Below are positions 30,505 through 42,277 of a DNA stretch of 64,000 bases, one piece after another. This DNA comes from Heterohyrax brucei. Taxonomy: Eukaryota > Chordata > Mammalia > Hyracoidea > Procaviidae. Within the stretch, counting starts at the first letter, position 1; each line of letters starts with the position of its first letter. The notes below the pieces were generated by a model. It was given only the letters and a program-made list of their open reading frames with translations, was not told the origin of the DNA and searched no databases. The stretch is taken from contig CM053146.1 of assembly GCA_028571685.1 (NCBI GenBank), positions 117,155,431-117,219,430 on the forward strand, given 5' to 3'. A program made the position numbers and the translations under genes.

Positions 30505-33070
30505 AAAGGTATTTAACCACTTCTGTTCAATATTGTGTTAGAAGTCCTAGACAGAGCAATAAGAAAAGAAAAATAAGAGGTATCCAGATTGGAAAAGTAA
30601 AATTATCTCTATTCACAGATGATATGCTCTTATATATACAAAATCCCAGAATCTACAAGAAAATATATAGAATTAATAGAGGAATTTAGCAAGCTTTCAG
30701 AGAACACAGTCAATAAACAAAAAACAGTTGAGTTTCTATAAACCAGCAAAGAGAAATCTGAAATAGAAATTAGGAAAACTATTCCATTTATAACAGCAGC
30801 TAAGAGAATAAAATAACAAGGAATAAATCTAACCAGGTTTGCGAGGGACTTTTACAATGAAAACTATAAAACACTGCTGAAAGAGATAGAAGAAGCCTCA
30901 AATAAATGGAAATATGTTCCATATTCATCAATTGGAAGGCTTAATATTGTGAAGATGTCACTGATATCCAAAGCAATCTATAAGATTCAATGCAATCCCA
31001 ATCAAAACTTTAACAGTCTTCTGTATAGAAATAGAAAAATTATTCCTGGACTTTAAGCAGAACGGCAAGAGGCTCCAAATAGGTAAAGAACTGTTGAGAC
31101 AGAACAAAGTAGGAAAACTCATACCACCTAATTTTAAAACATATTCTACATCTGCAGTAATCAAAACCATCTGGTACTAATGTAACAATAGACAAATGGG
31201 CCAAAGGAATAGAATGGAGACTCCAGAAATAAACACATGTATCTATGGACAGTGATTTCTGACAAGGGCACTAAGTGCATCAAATGGAGAAAGAAGAGTC
31301 TTTTAATAGTTTGTGCTGGCAAAATTGGATTTCCACATGCAGAAAAATGAAACAGGGCCCATGCTTCACACCATACCCCCCAAAAGCTCAAAATGTTTTA
31401 AGAACTTAAGTGTGAAAACTAAAGCTATCAGACCCTTAGAAGAACAAGCAGGGAGAATGCTGTCAAGCCTCACTTTCAACAATAATCTAATACTGTAACA
31501 AAAGCACAAATAGCAAAAGACAAAATAAATTAATGTGATCTCATAAGAATTAAGAACTTTTGTTCATCAAAAGACTTTGTCAAATGACTGGGACAATATC
31601 TTTGGAAAGCATATATCTAACAAGAACTTAATAATAAAAATATATACAACTTCAACAATTAACAACAAAAAGACAATTCAATCACAGAATATTCAAAGAA
31701 TTAAACAGACATTTCTCCAAAGAGGACTTTCAAACAGACGTCAAACTAATGAAAAGATGCTCAACATCACTAGCCATCAGAGAGATGCAAATCAAAACCA
31801 CAATAAGGTATCATTTCACTTCCACTAAGATATATGAGATTAAAAAAGAAAAAAGACAATAACAAACGTTGGCTAAAGTGTAGGGTAATTGGAACACTTG
31901 TTCATTGCTAGTGGGAAAGCAACACTGTACAATCACTGGGTGAAACACTGAGGTGGTTCCTTAAAAAACTAAACAGAAGTATCATATGACCCAGAAATTT
32001 CACTCCTAGGTATATATTCAAAAGATTTGGAAGCAGAGACTCAAAAAGAAAGTCATATACCTGTGTTCACTACATTACTGTTCACAATAGCCCCAAAGTA
32101 GAAATAATCTAAATGCCCATTAACACATTAATGGATAAACAAAATATGGTACATACATACAATGGAAAACTATTCAGCCAGTAAGAGAAATGAAGTCTTA
32201 ATACATAGGGCAGTATGGATGGAGCTTGGAGACATTATGTTGAGTAAAATAAGTCATTTATAAGGGAACAAATATCATATGACCTCACTTATATAAAAAA
32301 GAGAAGAAAAGTCAAATGTGTAACAACCAAAGTTTATTAGTGGTTACCAGGAGTGGGAGGGAGAGATGAAGAGGGATAAAATCACATTGATCAAGGATAG
32401 GGTTGCACAGCCAATTATTGTAATTGCTGTCAAAAAGCTGTTAACCTATAAAAAGTTGAACTGGCAAAAGTTGCATGATAGATACATTTACAGCAATGTA
32501 AAAAGATTAAAAAGAATAGCTGCTATAGAGACAGAAGGGTCCATACGATTGGGAGACATCAACATGAAACCATAATAACTAGATGGTGCCCAATCACCAC
32601 CAAAGACTACCCTGACGGGGAACATGATATTGAATTCCTGACGAAGCATGAGAAAAAGGGGAGTACAGATCTAGAACTCTATTAAAAGACTAGACTTGGT
32701 GGTCTGACAACCTAGAAGGTCCCCTGACAACATGGTCCCTTGACTTGCTTCAATAAAACCAATTGATTGGTTTCAACAGACAAAGATTGGACCAGACTAT
32801 GGGACATAGAGTGATGCAGACAGTGTACGTACTTCTAGGCTTAATATATATATGAGACTGTCCAACTGGTTCCTCTTTAGAGGGAGACGAGAGGGTGGAG
32901 AGGAGAACACAAATGTTGATTGAATGGATATCAGAAGTACAGGGTGGAAAGGAGTGTGCTGTCATAGGGTGAAGAGAGCAGATAGAGTTTCATAGAGGTG
33001 TGTGTACAGGGTTTTGTATGGCAAATTGACTTGGATTGTAAACTTTCACTTAATCACAATAAAAATAAGA
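30505..33070 (+). mobile_element. Old 5'-truncated L1 (plus strand)
   Basis: Begins in the reverse-transcriptase region ('caatattgtgttagaagtcc', 'ttcacagatgatatgctc' = the FADD box with one change). It runs through the ORF2 C-terminus ('ccagaaatttcactcctagg', 'gtactccat'-type antisense partner at 34650) and a long 3' UTR, ending 'gtaaactttcacttaatcac' and aataaaaat. Every frame is interrupted; the longest pieces are about 60-80 codons. Its truncation point is close to that of the opposite-strand L1 at 33564-36387. Confidence 0.88.
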
Positions 33071-33563
33071 ATAGCTGCTGAGACTGCTCATGTACAACCA
33101 AATACCATGGAATTTGGCTCCCTGGTTTGGAAGTTTAGGGTTATCGTTGTACAGACATCCCAGTTAGTTGACGTATTAACACTTTTATAGAGGACTTTTA
33201 GGTTGCTTCTGCCTCCTAATTCATTATGTAGTGTCTAGGGTCCTAAAAGCTTGGACATAGCCGTCCAGGACACAGCAATTGTTCTTAATTAACCTGTAGT
33301 GACAGAGAAAGACTGTCAGGAGGAGGAGGAGAATACGGAAATATGTAACTAGTTGCCTCCATGAACAACTGTCTCCTTTACCATAAGACCATAGGAACTG
33401 GATGATGCCTGTGTGCCATGAGTGAACATTTTGATCAAGAATTCCATAGAAGAATCCTGATCAAAAGAGAGGAAATGCAGAATGGAATTTCAAAGTCTCG
33501 TTGACCTAAACTTTCTGGAGCCGTAGAAGGGTAGGTGAATCCCTGAAACTATTACCCTGAGAC
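33071..33563 (+). repeat. Unclassified afrotherian retroelement, first part
   Basis: 'ggctccctggtttggaag', 'gtctagggtcctaaaagctt', 'aactggatgatgcctgtg', 'gatcaagaattccatag' and 'ccctgaaactattaccctg' form one continuous repeat that resumes at 36388 after the minus-strand L1. I recognise it as common in elephant-type genomes but cannot name the family; the motifs resemble LINE 3' UTRs. Confidence 0.55.
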
Positions 33564-36387
33564 TTTTTTTTCTTTTTTGTACCTTAGATGAAGGTTTACA
33601 GAACTAGTTTCTCATTAAGCAGTCTGTATACATATCATTTTATGATACTGGTTGACAACCTCACAGCAGGTGAGCACTTTCCTTTCTCAACCTTGGGTTC
33701 CCTATTACCTGCTTTCCTGCCTTCTGCTGCCTTCTCGTCTTTTCTCTTGAGTTGGTGTGCTGGTGTGTCCCTTTAGTCTTATTTTGTTTTACGGGCCTGT
33801 CTAATGTTTGACCAAAGGGTAAGCTTAAGAGTGACTTCATTACTGAGACAAAAGGGTATCAGTTGGCCAAAGCTTCAAGATTTCTCCAGCCTCTGTCAAG
33901 CCAGCAAGTCTGGTCTTCTTTTGTGAGCTACAGTTTTGCTCTCCATTTTTCTCCAGGTCTGTCCAAGACCTTTTGTTGTGATCCCTGTCAGAATAGTCTG
34001 TGGTAGAAGCCAGACACTTTCTAGTTGTACTAGATTCGGTCTAGTGGAGGCTGTGGTAGTTACAGTCTGTTAGTCCTTTGGACTTAGTTTTCCCTTGGGT
34101 CTTTATTTTTCTTCATTCCCCCTTGCTCCCTAACAGATGAGACCAGTGGAGTATCTTAGATGGCTGCTCTCAGACTTTTAAGACCCCAGATGCTAGTCAC
34201 CAAAGAAAAACGTAAAACATTTTCTTAAACTATTTTATGCCAATTGAGCTAGATGTTCCCTGATACCATGGTCCCCACAGCCCTCAGCCTAGTGATTCGG
34301 TCCTTCAGGAGTTTGGATATGTCTCAGGATCCTCCATGGTCTTACCCTGTACAAGTTGTGCTGGCTTTCTCAGTATTGTGTATTGTCTTACATTTCACCA
34401 AAGTTGCCACTTATACATTGTGTGTATTTAGTGTTTTTCCATCCTCACTCCCCCCTCCCCCATGACCATTAAAGTTTCTTTTTGTGTGTAAACCTTTCTA
34501 TGAGTTTTTATAGCAGTGATCTCATAGACTATTTGTCCTTTTATGATTGACTTATTTCTTTTCACATAATGCCCTCCAGATTTATCTATATTGTGAGATA
34601 CTTCACAGATTCATCATTGTTTTTTCTTTTTATCATTGCATAGTACTCCATTGTGTGTATGTAACGTAAGTTGTTTATTCACTCACGTCTTGGTAGGCAT
34701 CTAGGTTGCTTCCATCTTTTTTGGTGCTGTGAACAACACTGTGATGAACATGGATGTACATGTGTCTATTCATGTGATGGCTTTAATTTCTCTAGGATAT
34801 ATTTCTAGGAATGGAATTGCTGGATCACATGGTATTTCTATTTCTAGCTTCCTAAGGAAGTGTTATATGATTTTCCAAAACAGTTGTACCATTTTGCATT
34901 CCCACCAGCGGTGCATAAAAGATCCAATTTCCCCACAGCTTCTTCAGCATTTGTTACCTTCCGTTTTTTTGTTGTTGTTGTTGTTTTTGTTGTTATTCAT
35001 ACCATTAATACTGGGGTGAGATGGAGTTTCTTTGTGGTTTTGATGTTTCTCTAATGGTTAGTGATCACAAGCATTTCTTCATGTGTCTCTTAGCTATTTC
35101 AACGTCTTCTTTGGTGAAGTGCTGGTTTATTTCCTTTGCTCATCTTTTCATTGGATTATTTATTTTTTTGTTATAGAAGTCATAGATTTTCCTAAAGATT
35201 TTAGAAATTAGACCTTTGTCAGACTTGTCATAGCCTAAGGTCTCTTTTTGTCACAGCCTAGGTTCTCTTTTTGCTCTCTTGGTGAAGTCTTTGATGAGCA
35301 AAAGTGTTTAATTTTTAGAAGATCCAAGTTATCTAACTTATCTTCTAGAATTTGTGTTTTGTTAGTTATGGTGTATATGCTGTTAATGTGGTATATTAGG
35401 GCCTCTAGTGTTGATTCAACTTTTTCCTCTATGATCTTTCTAGTTTGGGGTTTTATATGTAGGTCTTTAATTCATTTTGAATTAGTTTGTGTGTGCGGAG
35501 TGAGACATGGATCCTGTTTCATTTTTGCAAATGGACATTCAGTTTTTCTAGCACCATTTGTTAAAAAAAAAAAGTCTTTTCCCCATTTGATGGAATTTGG
35601 GCCTTTGACAAAGACCAGGTGACCATAGGTGGATAGATTTAAATCTGGGTTCTCAGTTCTGTTGCACTAGTCAATGTATCTGTTGTTGTGGCCAGTACCA
35701 GGCTGTTTTGACTGCTATGGCTGTCTAACAGGTTCTGAAGTTAGGAAATACAGGTCTTCTTACTTTATTCCTTTTCATCAATAGTGTTTCATTTATCCAA
35801 GGCCTCTTCTCTTTCCATATAAAGTTAACGATTAATTTTTCTATTTCTTTAAAAAATGTTGTTGGTATTTGGATCAGGACTGCATTGTATTTGCAGATTG
35901 CTTTTGGTATAATTGTAATTTTCACAATGTTAAGTTTACACATCCATGAGCAACATATATCTTTCCACTTATATAGACCTCTTTTGGTTTCCTGCTGTCG
36001 TGCTTGTAGTTTTCTTTATATAGGTCTCTTGTATTCCTAGTTAGATTTATTCCTAAGTATTTTAATTTTTTAGGGGCTGTTATAAACAGTAGTGCTTTCC
36101 TGATTTCCTTTGCACTGTTCTCTGTTGATGTATAGGAACCCAACTGATTTTTGTGTGTTATCTTATATCCTGTTACTCCACTGAATCTCTTTTACTAGTT
36201 CTGGTAGTTTTCTTGTAGGGTCTTTTGCGTTTTCTATGTATTATGCCGTATTACCCATAAATAGTAGCAGTTTTACTTCTTCATTACCAAAGGATGACCT
36301 TTATTTCCTTTTCTTGCCTTATTACTTTAGCTAGGACTTCTAGAACAATGTTAAATATGAATGATGATAAAGGGCGTCCTTGGCTGT
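33564..36387 (-). mobile_element. Old 5'-truncated L1 (minus strand)
   Basis: Starts with a T run (33564-33576), then antisense 3' UTR to about 34500. Antisense ORF2 follows ('ggaattgctggatcacatgg', 'cattcccaccagcggtgc', 'ccatttgatggaatttggg'), ending in the reverse-transcriptase region ('gaacaatgttaaatatgaat', 'gggcgtccttggctgt'). Minus-strand frames at 35725-35943 and 35922-36143 keep short ORF2 pieces (for example a KAICKYNAVLIQIP block). Inactive. Confidence 0.88.
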
Positions 36388-36727
36388 AAGATAATCTTTA
36401 AACCCTAAATCAAAAATATTCCCTGCCATAGTTTGGTTTACTATTAAAAATTGTCTTCCTTGACCATTATGCTCTTTTAAGATCTGTTTATATAGGATCC
36501 AACTGACAAGAGCAACTCAAAAGATTAGATAGGAACCCTAGGGACAAGTGAGTTTATGTTAATGAGGAAAGAACAACTCAGAAAAAGAGGGTGAGAATGG
36601 TTGCACAACTAGAAGAATGTAATCAGGGTCACTAAAATTTACATGTAGAAACTGTTGAACTGATGTATGTTTTGCAGTGTATATTCTCAACAACAGCAAA
36701 ATAAATAAAAATTAGGACCAAAAAAGA
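36388..36727 (+). repeat. Unclassified afrotherian retroelement, 3' part
   Basis: Continuation from 33563: 'agataatctttaaaccctaa', 'aactcaaaagattagatagg', 'gtagaaactgttgaactg', 'gtgtatattctcaacaacag' and an A-rich end. The break coincides with the minus-strand L1, so that L1 inserted here. Confidence 0.6.
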
Positions 36728-38372
36728 CACTTAGAGTGAACAGCCTAAGAAATTGGAAAATGTAACCTGAGAAAATACTCACATACTTCTAGCAGAAGCT
36801 AACAAGAAAATAAGGCGTGTGTTCAGCCCAAGGCAAAATATGAAAAATTAAGCAGGTTCCATTTTGAGAGCAATATTGTAAGATGAAGTCTCCTTCTTTC
36901 TCCCCACTTCCTCCATTATCTTCCCTGGTATCTAGTCTTATCTCCTGCTATGTTGTGTCTTTCTTGTCCCCCTTGCTTCTAGCTGAAGTAAATGTCTTTC
37001 TGTTAATAAATATGGTTAAAACTGAATTCATTTACTTAATAAATATGTCTAATTGTCAACAGACAAGTGCATGAAATAACCTTATGAATGCATCAGATCC
37101 TGAGAGCTTTTGGTGTGTATCTTTGAATATATGCTGTCTCTTTCATATAAATAGCCAAACAAATCCTTTAACAAATTATCAGAATCTAAAAGCTGGAACA
37201 GACTAAATAGGTCTTAAAACCCAACCTCCTATTTCTAGGGATCTTGTCTCTGATATTTTTAGGAGAGAATTAAATGGCCTTTCCCTTAAACCTTCCCAGT
37301 GTTTGGAATTCCCAAATGTTCACATAGGAGTTACAAAGAAACACTTAAAGAAAGTAGGGCAGTGCCACCTTGGGGAGGCAAATCTCTTGACATAGGAGTA
37401 GCCACAGGATTCTGTAAAGTGATGAACTGGGGACCAGGAAGAAAGAGCAGCTTCTTAGAAGTGGTGAAAGGATGGTATGGAAAGGTATTAAAATATGACA
37501 GTCCAGTGAATGTGAGTGTCTAAATGCTAGCAGAGAAAAACCTTCAAATGGTACCTTACAATCTTTTCCATTATAAAATTGAGCTAATGAAGGGATACAG
37601 TGTGCCATCTTGTCAAGAACAGTATAAAAACAACACAGGGAATTTAAGATAAAAGACCAAGGAAATGGGCAAGAAAAAGGAAGCTGAGACTACAAGGACA
37701 CTACAGAGAGAACCATTAAACAAGCATCATGCCTCTGGCTTATCTCCTTTGCACACTGAGCTCCCAGAGGCTTCCCACAGAGCTCAGCGCAGCAAAGACT
37801 GACACACAGAGAGTGTGACTTGTTACATCTAAAGCATGACAGGAAAAAGTTGAAGGAGAGGCTCTAATTCATGGAATTCACCAAATTCTGGTAGTCAGTC
37901 AGGTTGCTAATTTTTGCAGTTACTATCCACAGTCATGATCATCAAATTTTATAATGATGGCCTAAACTACTCTGGGCAAGACCAAGCTGGAGAATAGTGG
38001 AACTGGTGGTGAGTTGGTGTAGGTCTACTTTGGGTGGGAGAAGAACCTCCATAACATGTTTTCAACTGAGATCAGACCATGAATGGTTAAAATAAACTCT
38101 CTAAATGGGGGTAGGAAATTTGTATAAATACATGACACATCCTGGTCAAGGTCATAGGGAGTGGTATGAGCTACAGAACTGGTTAGGCAGGATTTACCTA
38201 GCAAAAAAAAATTCAAACACTATGCTGGCTGAACTATTTTGTTCTTAACTCAATTTGACCTCTAGGCTGTCAAGTGGCAAGCTCAACTCTAAAAGGTGAT
38301 GATCTTCTTAATAACACTGAACAATCATCTGCTACTGCTATTGCTCACACTCAGAGAGCAAGGTAATGGTCT
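36728..38372. other. No gene or recognised repeat
   Basis: About 1.6 kb of ordinary DNA. Frames at 37299-37523 plus and 37345-37608 minus have no domain. Confidence 0.45.
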
Positions 38373-38901
38373 CACAGTGTTATGGATTGAATTGTGTCCC
38401 CCCTAAAATAAATGTAGCCATGTGGCTGGACCATGATTCCCTATATTTTATGATTGTCCTCCATTTTGTGATTTTTCCTGTGCTGTACGTTAAAGGATTA
38501 GGGTGGGACTGTAAATCCCTTCAGAAGATTTGCACCATACTCCACCCTAAGGGAGTTTACCTGGAGTATGGCTTGGACCACACTTAATCCTTTCATTCTA
38601 CAAGAGATAAAAGGAAAGGGAAGCAAGCAGAGAATTGGGAACTTCACACCATCAAGAAAGCAGCACTAGGAGAAGAGTGTGTCCTTCAGACCTGAGGTTC
38701 CTGATGTTCCTTCAAGAAAGACTGATGTAACACAAGGACTTTCCTCCAGAGCTGACAAGGGGGAAAAGCCTTCTTCTGGAGTGGACATCCTGAATTTGGA
38801 CTTGGAGCCTACTGGAGTGTGTAAGGATAAACTTTTCCTTGTTAAAGCCATTCACTCATGGTATTTCTATTAGAGCAACACTAGCTGTCTAAAACACACA
38901 G
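38373..38901 (+). mobile_element. Complete solo MaLR-like LTR with perfect CACAG TSD
   Basis: The 519-bp LTR at 38378-38896 starts 'tgttatggattgaattgtg' and ends 'ctagctgtctaaaaca', between 'cacag' at 38373-38377 and 38897-38901. The TG...CA ends and 5-bp duplication fit ERVL/MaLR. 'gataaaaggaaagggaagc' in the middle marks the family shared with 11429, 18105 and probably 57640. No genes; the 60-73 codon frames inside are chance. Confidence 0.92.
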
Positions 38902-39013
38902 TTATGTTTATGGTGAATTTCATGTCAATGAAGAGTTCTAATCCTTTTCTTTGTGTCTCCACTGCCATTATCCCCATCATCATTTCTAACTCAGAAAAAC
39001 AAGCCAAGATAAA

Positions 39014-39174
39014 ACTGAATCAAACCCACTGCTGTCAAGTTAATGCTGACTCATGGAGACCTTGTAGTACAGAGTAGCACTGCTCTATAGAGTTTTCAAG
39101 GAGCTCCTGGTGGATTGGAACTGCTGATTTTTTTCGTTGACAGATGTAGCACTTAACCACTATGCCACCACGAC
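39014..39174 (-). repeat. Afrotherian tRNA-derived SINE
   Basis: 'aacccactgctgtcaagtta', 'agtagcactgctctatagag', 'tttcaaggagctcctggtgg', 'cttaaccactatgccaccac'. Minus strand. Confidence 0.92.
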
Positions 39175-39569
39175 AAGATGGAGGAGAAGGAACAGGCTGA
39201 AGTGATACATACTAAAAACTGTCAAATAACATTGGCAATAAATTAAGGGCAAGGTGAAGACCTCCAAGCTTGTTCAGATTTAATATTCCAGTTACTTACA
39301 GGATCAACCTATTTCAGTAAGAGATAACTTCTTAGTCCTTAAAGAAAAGGAAAGCTTAAGCATCTAATGAATACTTGTACGACGTCAGACAAATGTCAGG
39401 TACCTTAGTTATAAAGGGCCCAAAAGAAAGCAGGGTGGGGATGGAACTCGAATCTACATTTTTTCTTCTAGTCCTCAGAGATTCTGATTCTCAGACCATT
39501 TTGCTTGTGTCTGCTCAGCTGCTTTTCATTATTTAACAACTCAATATGTCTATGAAGTCAGTAATGCAA
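39175..39569. other. No gene or recognised repeat
   Basis: Nothing supported. Confidence 0.45.
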
Positions 39570-39756
39570 GAACCAAACTCAAAACCTCACTGCTGTGGAG
39601 TCAAGTCCAACTCATACTGACCCTATACTATAGTGACCCTATAGAAAAGAGTAGAATTGCTCCATAGATTTTCAAAGGAGCACCTGGAGGATTCAAACTA
39701 CCAACCTTTTTGGTTAGCAGCCATAGTACCTAACCACTACCCACCAGGATTTCCAT
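39570..39756 (-). repeat. Afrotherian tRNA-derived SINE with internal duplication
   Basis: 'cctcactgctgtggagtcaa', then 'tgaccctatactatagtgac' with a repeated 'tgaccctata' unit, then 'tttggttagcagccatag' and 'accaggatttcc'. Minus strand. Confidence 0.88.
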
Positions 39757-40050
39757 GCAAGAACAAGAGGGACAATACATGCATTAAATGTTTGTACTGA
39801 TAGTAAGGCAGAATAAAACTAAGAAAACATAAGCTTAAACTGGGAAATGTAAAGGAGAATATAAGTCTGTTTCCAAAGCTCTTAAGCAAGGCACTGTTCA
39901 ATTAATACCATACATTGTTCTGTTCCATGAAGCTGTAACCAGAGGGATATCCAGCCACCAAGTGGAAATGGAAGTGGAAAAAAAAGAATAAAAATTCAAA
40001 AACAAAATCAAACGGAATTATTTCCAATGAAGGCACCCAAATCCCACATT
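39757..40050. other. No gene or recognised repeat
   Basis: A-rich stretch at 39977-40010 upstream of the L1 nest. Confidence 0.45.
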
Positions 40051-40064
40051 AGAAAGGAAATGGA

Positions 40065-40891
40065 GGGAGGTGGAGTCAAGACAGAGGACTAAACACACAT
40101 CTCCTTAAATCATTCTGGAAACGAAGACCTGAACTGATAATTAAACAGAGCCTTTTGGACACCCAGTGAGCAATAGAATATGGCATAGGGCTGTGAATTT
40201 GGACTTCATACCACTGAATGGAAAACCTCCTCTCTTTTGCTGTCCCCCGCTCTTGAAGAGTGCCGGCTTTGATGGACCAAAGGTAACTCGCCATTTTAAC
40301 TTTTTTTATCTGTCTTAGCTGGCAGGGGGAGCTGGGACTTGACTAACAGCTAATCTCAGATACACAGCTAGTGGGATTGGCAGGTGAAATTACCACATTT
40401 TGAGAGCCTAGCTTTGGACTCTGTGTATCTCAGCACCTTTGGCCTCTCTTTCTGCCTCCACCACTGAGTAGCCTGTCCCAAGGCAGGGGAAAAGCTTGTA
40501 CAGGACACCATCTTATTCCACCAGGTGGTGGATATAACCTATGGAGGCCTCAGCTGGACCTAATTCCTAGGCGGGGAGGCAGCACCTCCCCAGAGGAGAG
40601 CACTTTTCCAGCAGAAAAGCAGTATTTTACACAATGTCGTCTACGGCTGGGGCCCAACAGTAGAGCTCAACACGGCAGTAGTCTTTCTGTATTTTGAACT
40701 AGTTTATAATATCTGGGGTTGGATATACAGGAGCTTACTTTGCCAGCTGGGAAGAGGGACCTGTACACCTGAAAACCTGACTGACTTCGGAAGTTATCAG
40801 ATACCTTTTAACTTTCATTTTAAGATGGCCTAGAGAAACAACTGCAATCCATCCTCACAGCATCTCTCCCAGCCTCATCTCCCAGACTCAC
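40065..40891 (+). promoter_or_regulatory. Outer L1 5' UTR
   Basis: Aligns with 45591-46596 ('gtggagtcaagacagaggac', 'cctgaactgataattaaaca', 'tctggggttggatatacag') but has one copy, not two, of the roughly 198-bp unit. Its single YY1-like box is 'gacaccatctt' (40504-40514), one base away from those of the inner element. CpGs are largely decayed. Confidence 0.8.
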
Positions 40892-41841
40892 ATGATGCAC
40901 CTAGAGCAACAAACTCTGGAGAAAAGCATAACTAAGAAATCACCCATGGCTTCAGAAGGGCACCAAAAGAAGCAACCAAAGAACTTCCCAGATGAAGAAA
41001 CCTTTCTGAAACTATCAGAAGGTGAATACAAAAGAATTTTATAGAAAGCCCTCCTAGACCTTACAAAAAAATACAGCAGAGCAAAATTAAAAATTAAGCA
41101 AGCTGTTCAATCTGATGGACCACCAGTACTCTGAAATCCAACCAATCAAGAACAAAACCAAAGACATAAAAACTTCAATGCAAAGTCAAGGAAACAGAAT
41201 GAAACAAATGGAAAATAGACTCTGACTTAGAAGACAGAGCTAATGACTCCAGCATCTATGAGGAGAAATCAAAAAACAAAACAAGAAAAATGAAGAAGCA
41301 TTAAAAAACATGTGGGACTCTATTAAGAGGAACAATCTACAATTAACTGGAGTTCCTGAACAGGGCAAGACACCTGAGAACTGAGAGAGTATTGTTGCTG
41401 AGCTGCTGACAGAAAACTTCGCAGAAATTATGAGAAAAGAGAATATAGATATCCCAGATGCATGTCAAATGCCACTCAATACAGATCTCAAAAGAAAGAC
41501 TCCAAGACATATTATATTAACAAAATGAAACATAAACAGAAACTCTTAAAGGCAGTAAGACTCAAAGCAAAGCTAACATTCAGAAATAAATCCTGTAGGC
41601 TTTCATCAGATTTCTCAGCCAAAATATGCTGGCATGGAGATGGTGGCATGACACATTCAAAGTCTTGAATGAGAAGAACTTCCAACCAAGAATTATATAT
41701 CCTGCAAAACTATCTTTCAAATATGAAAATGAAATTAAGACATTCCCAGATAAACAGAAACTCAGAGACTTTGTAAAAAGCAAACAAAAGCTACAAGAAA
41801 TACTGAAAGAATCTCTTGGCTTAGAAGAACAAAACCACTAA
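40892..41841 (+). pseudogene. Outer L1 ORF1 relic
   Basis: Parallels the intact ORF1 at 46597-47547. The start region 'catgatgcacctagagc' aligns to the inner ATG; several in-frame stops (for example after 'aaaagaatttta') and frameshifts follow. The C-terminal frame is still open at 41626-41841 and keeps the 'NFQPRIIYPAKLSF' block typical of ORF1p. Confidence 0.85.
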
Positions 41842-42277
41842 CTTTGTATTTTAGAAGCAAATTCAGGACACATCACTCAGAGTCCTACTCATTTAGGGAA
41901 GGCTGCAAACTCAAACAAACCTCTAACAGTGAAAGAAATGATCTAGTAATCATATCATGAAAACTATATGTCATCATACTGAAAACAGGATGTACTACAG
42001 TCCTTATAGTCCTTCCAGATGGATAGGAAGTTAATAAGACTGGTAGCAATTAAATTGGGTTTATACATAGTTTATTAAGCAGGATCACAGGGGCAGCTGT
42101 AAAGCACAATAAAGACGCAACATATCAAATCAAGAAACGTAGTACAGGAGTCTCAACAACCACAAAACCACAAAGCCACTTGAAAAAGGTGAAAAATCAA
42201 CTCACAAAGAAGAATGTCCCAGAACAGATTAATAAGAACAACAGAGAAAACATCAACACAAAAATAAACATATCACA

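Noticed and set aside
35248-35622. 124-codon plus-strand frame
   Set aside because: Antisense of the L1 ORF2 relic at 33564-36387.
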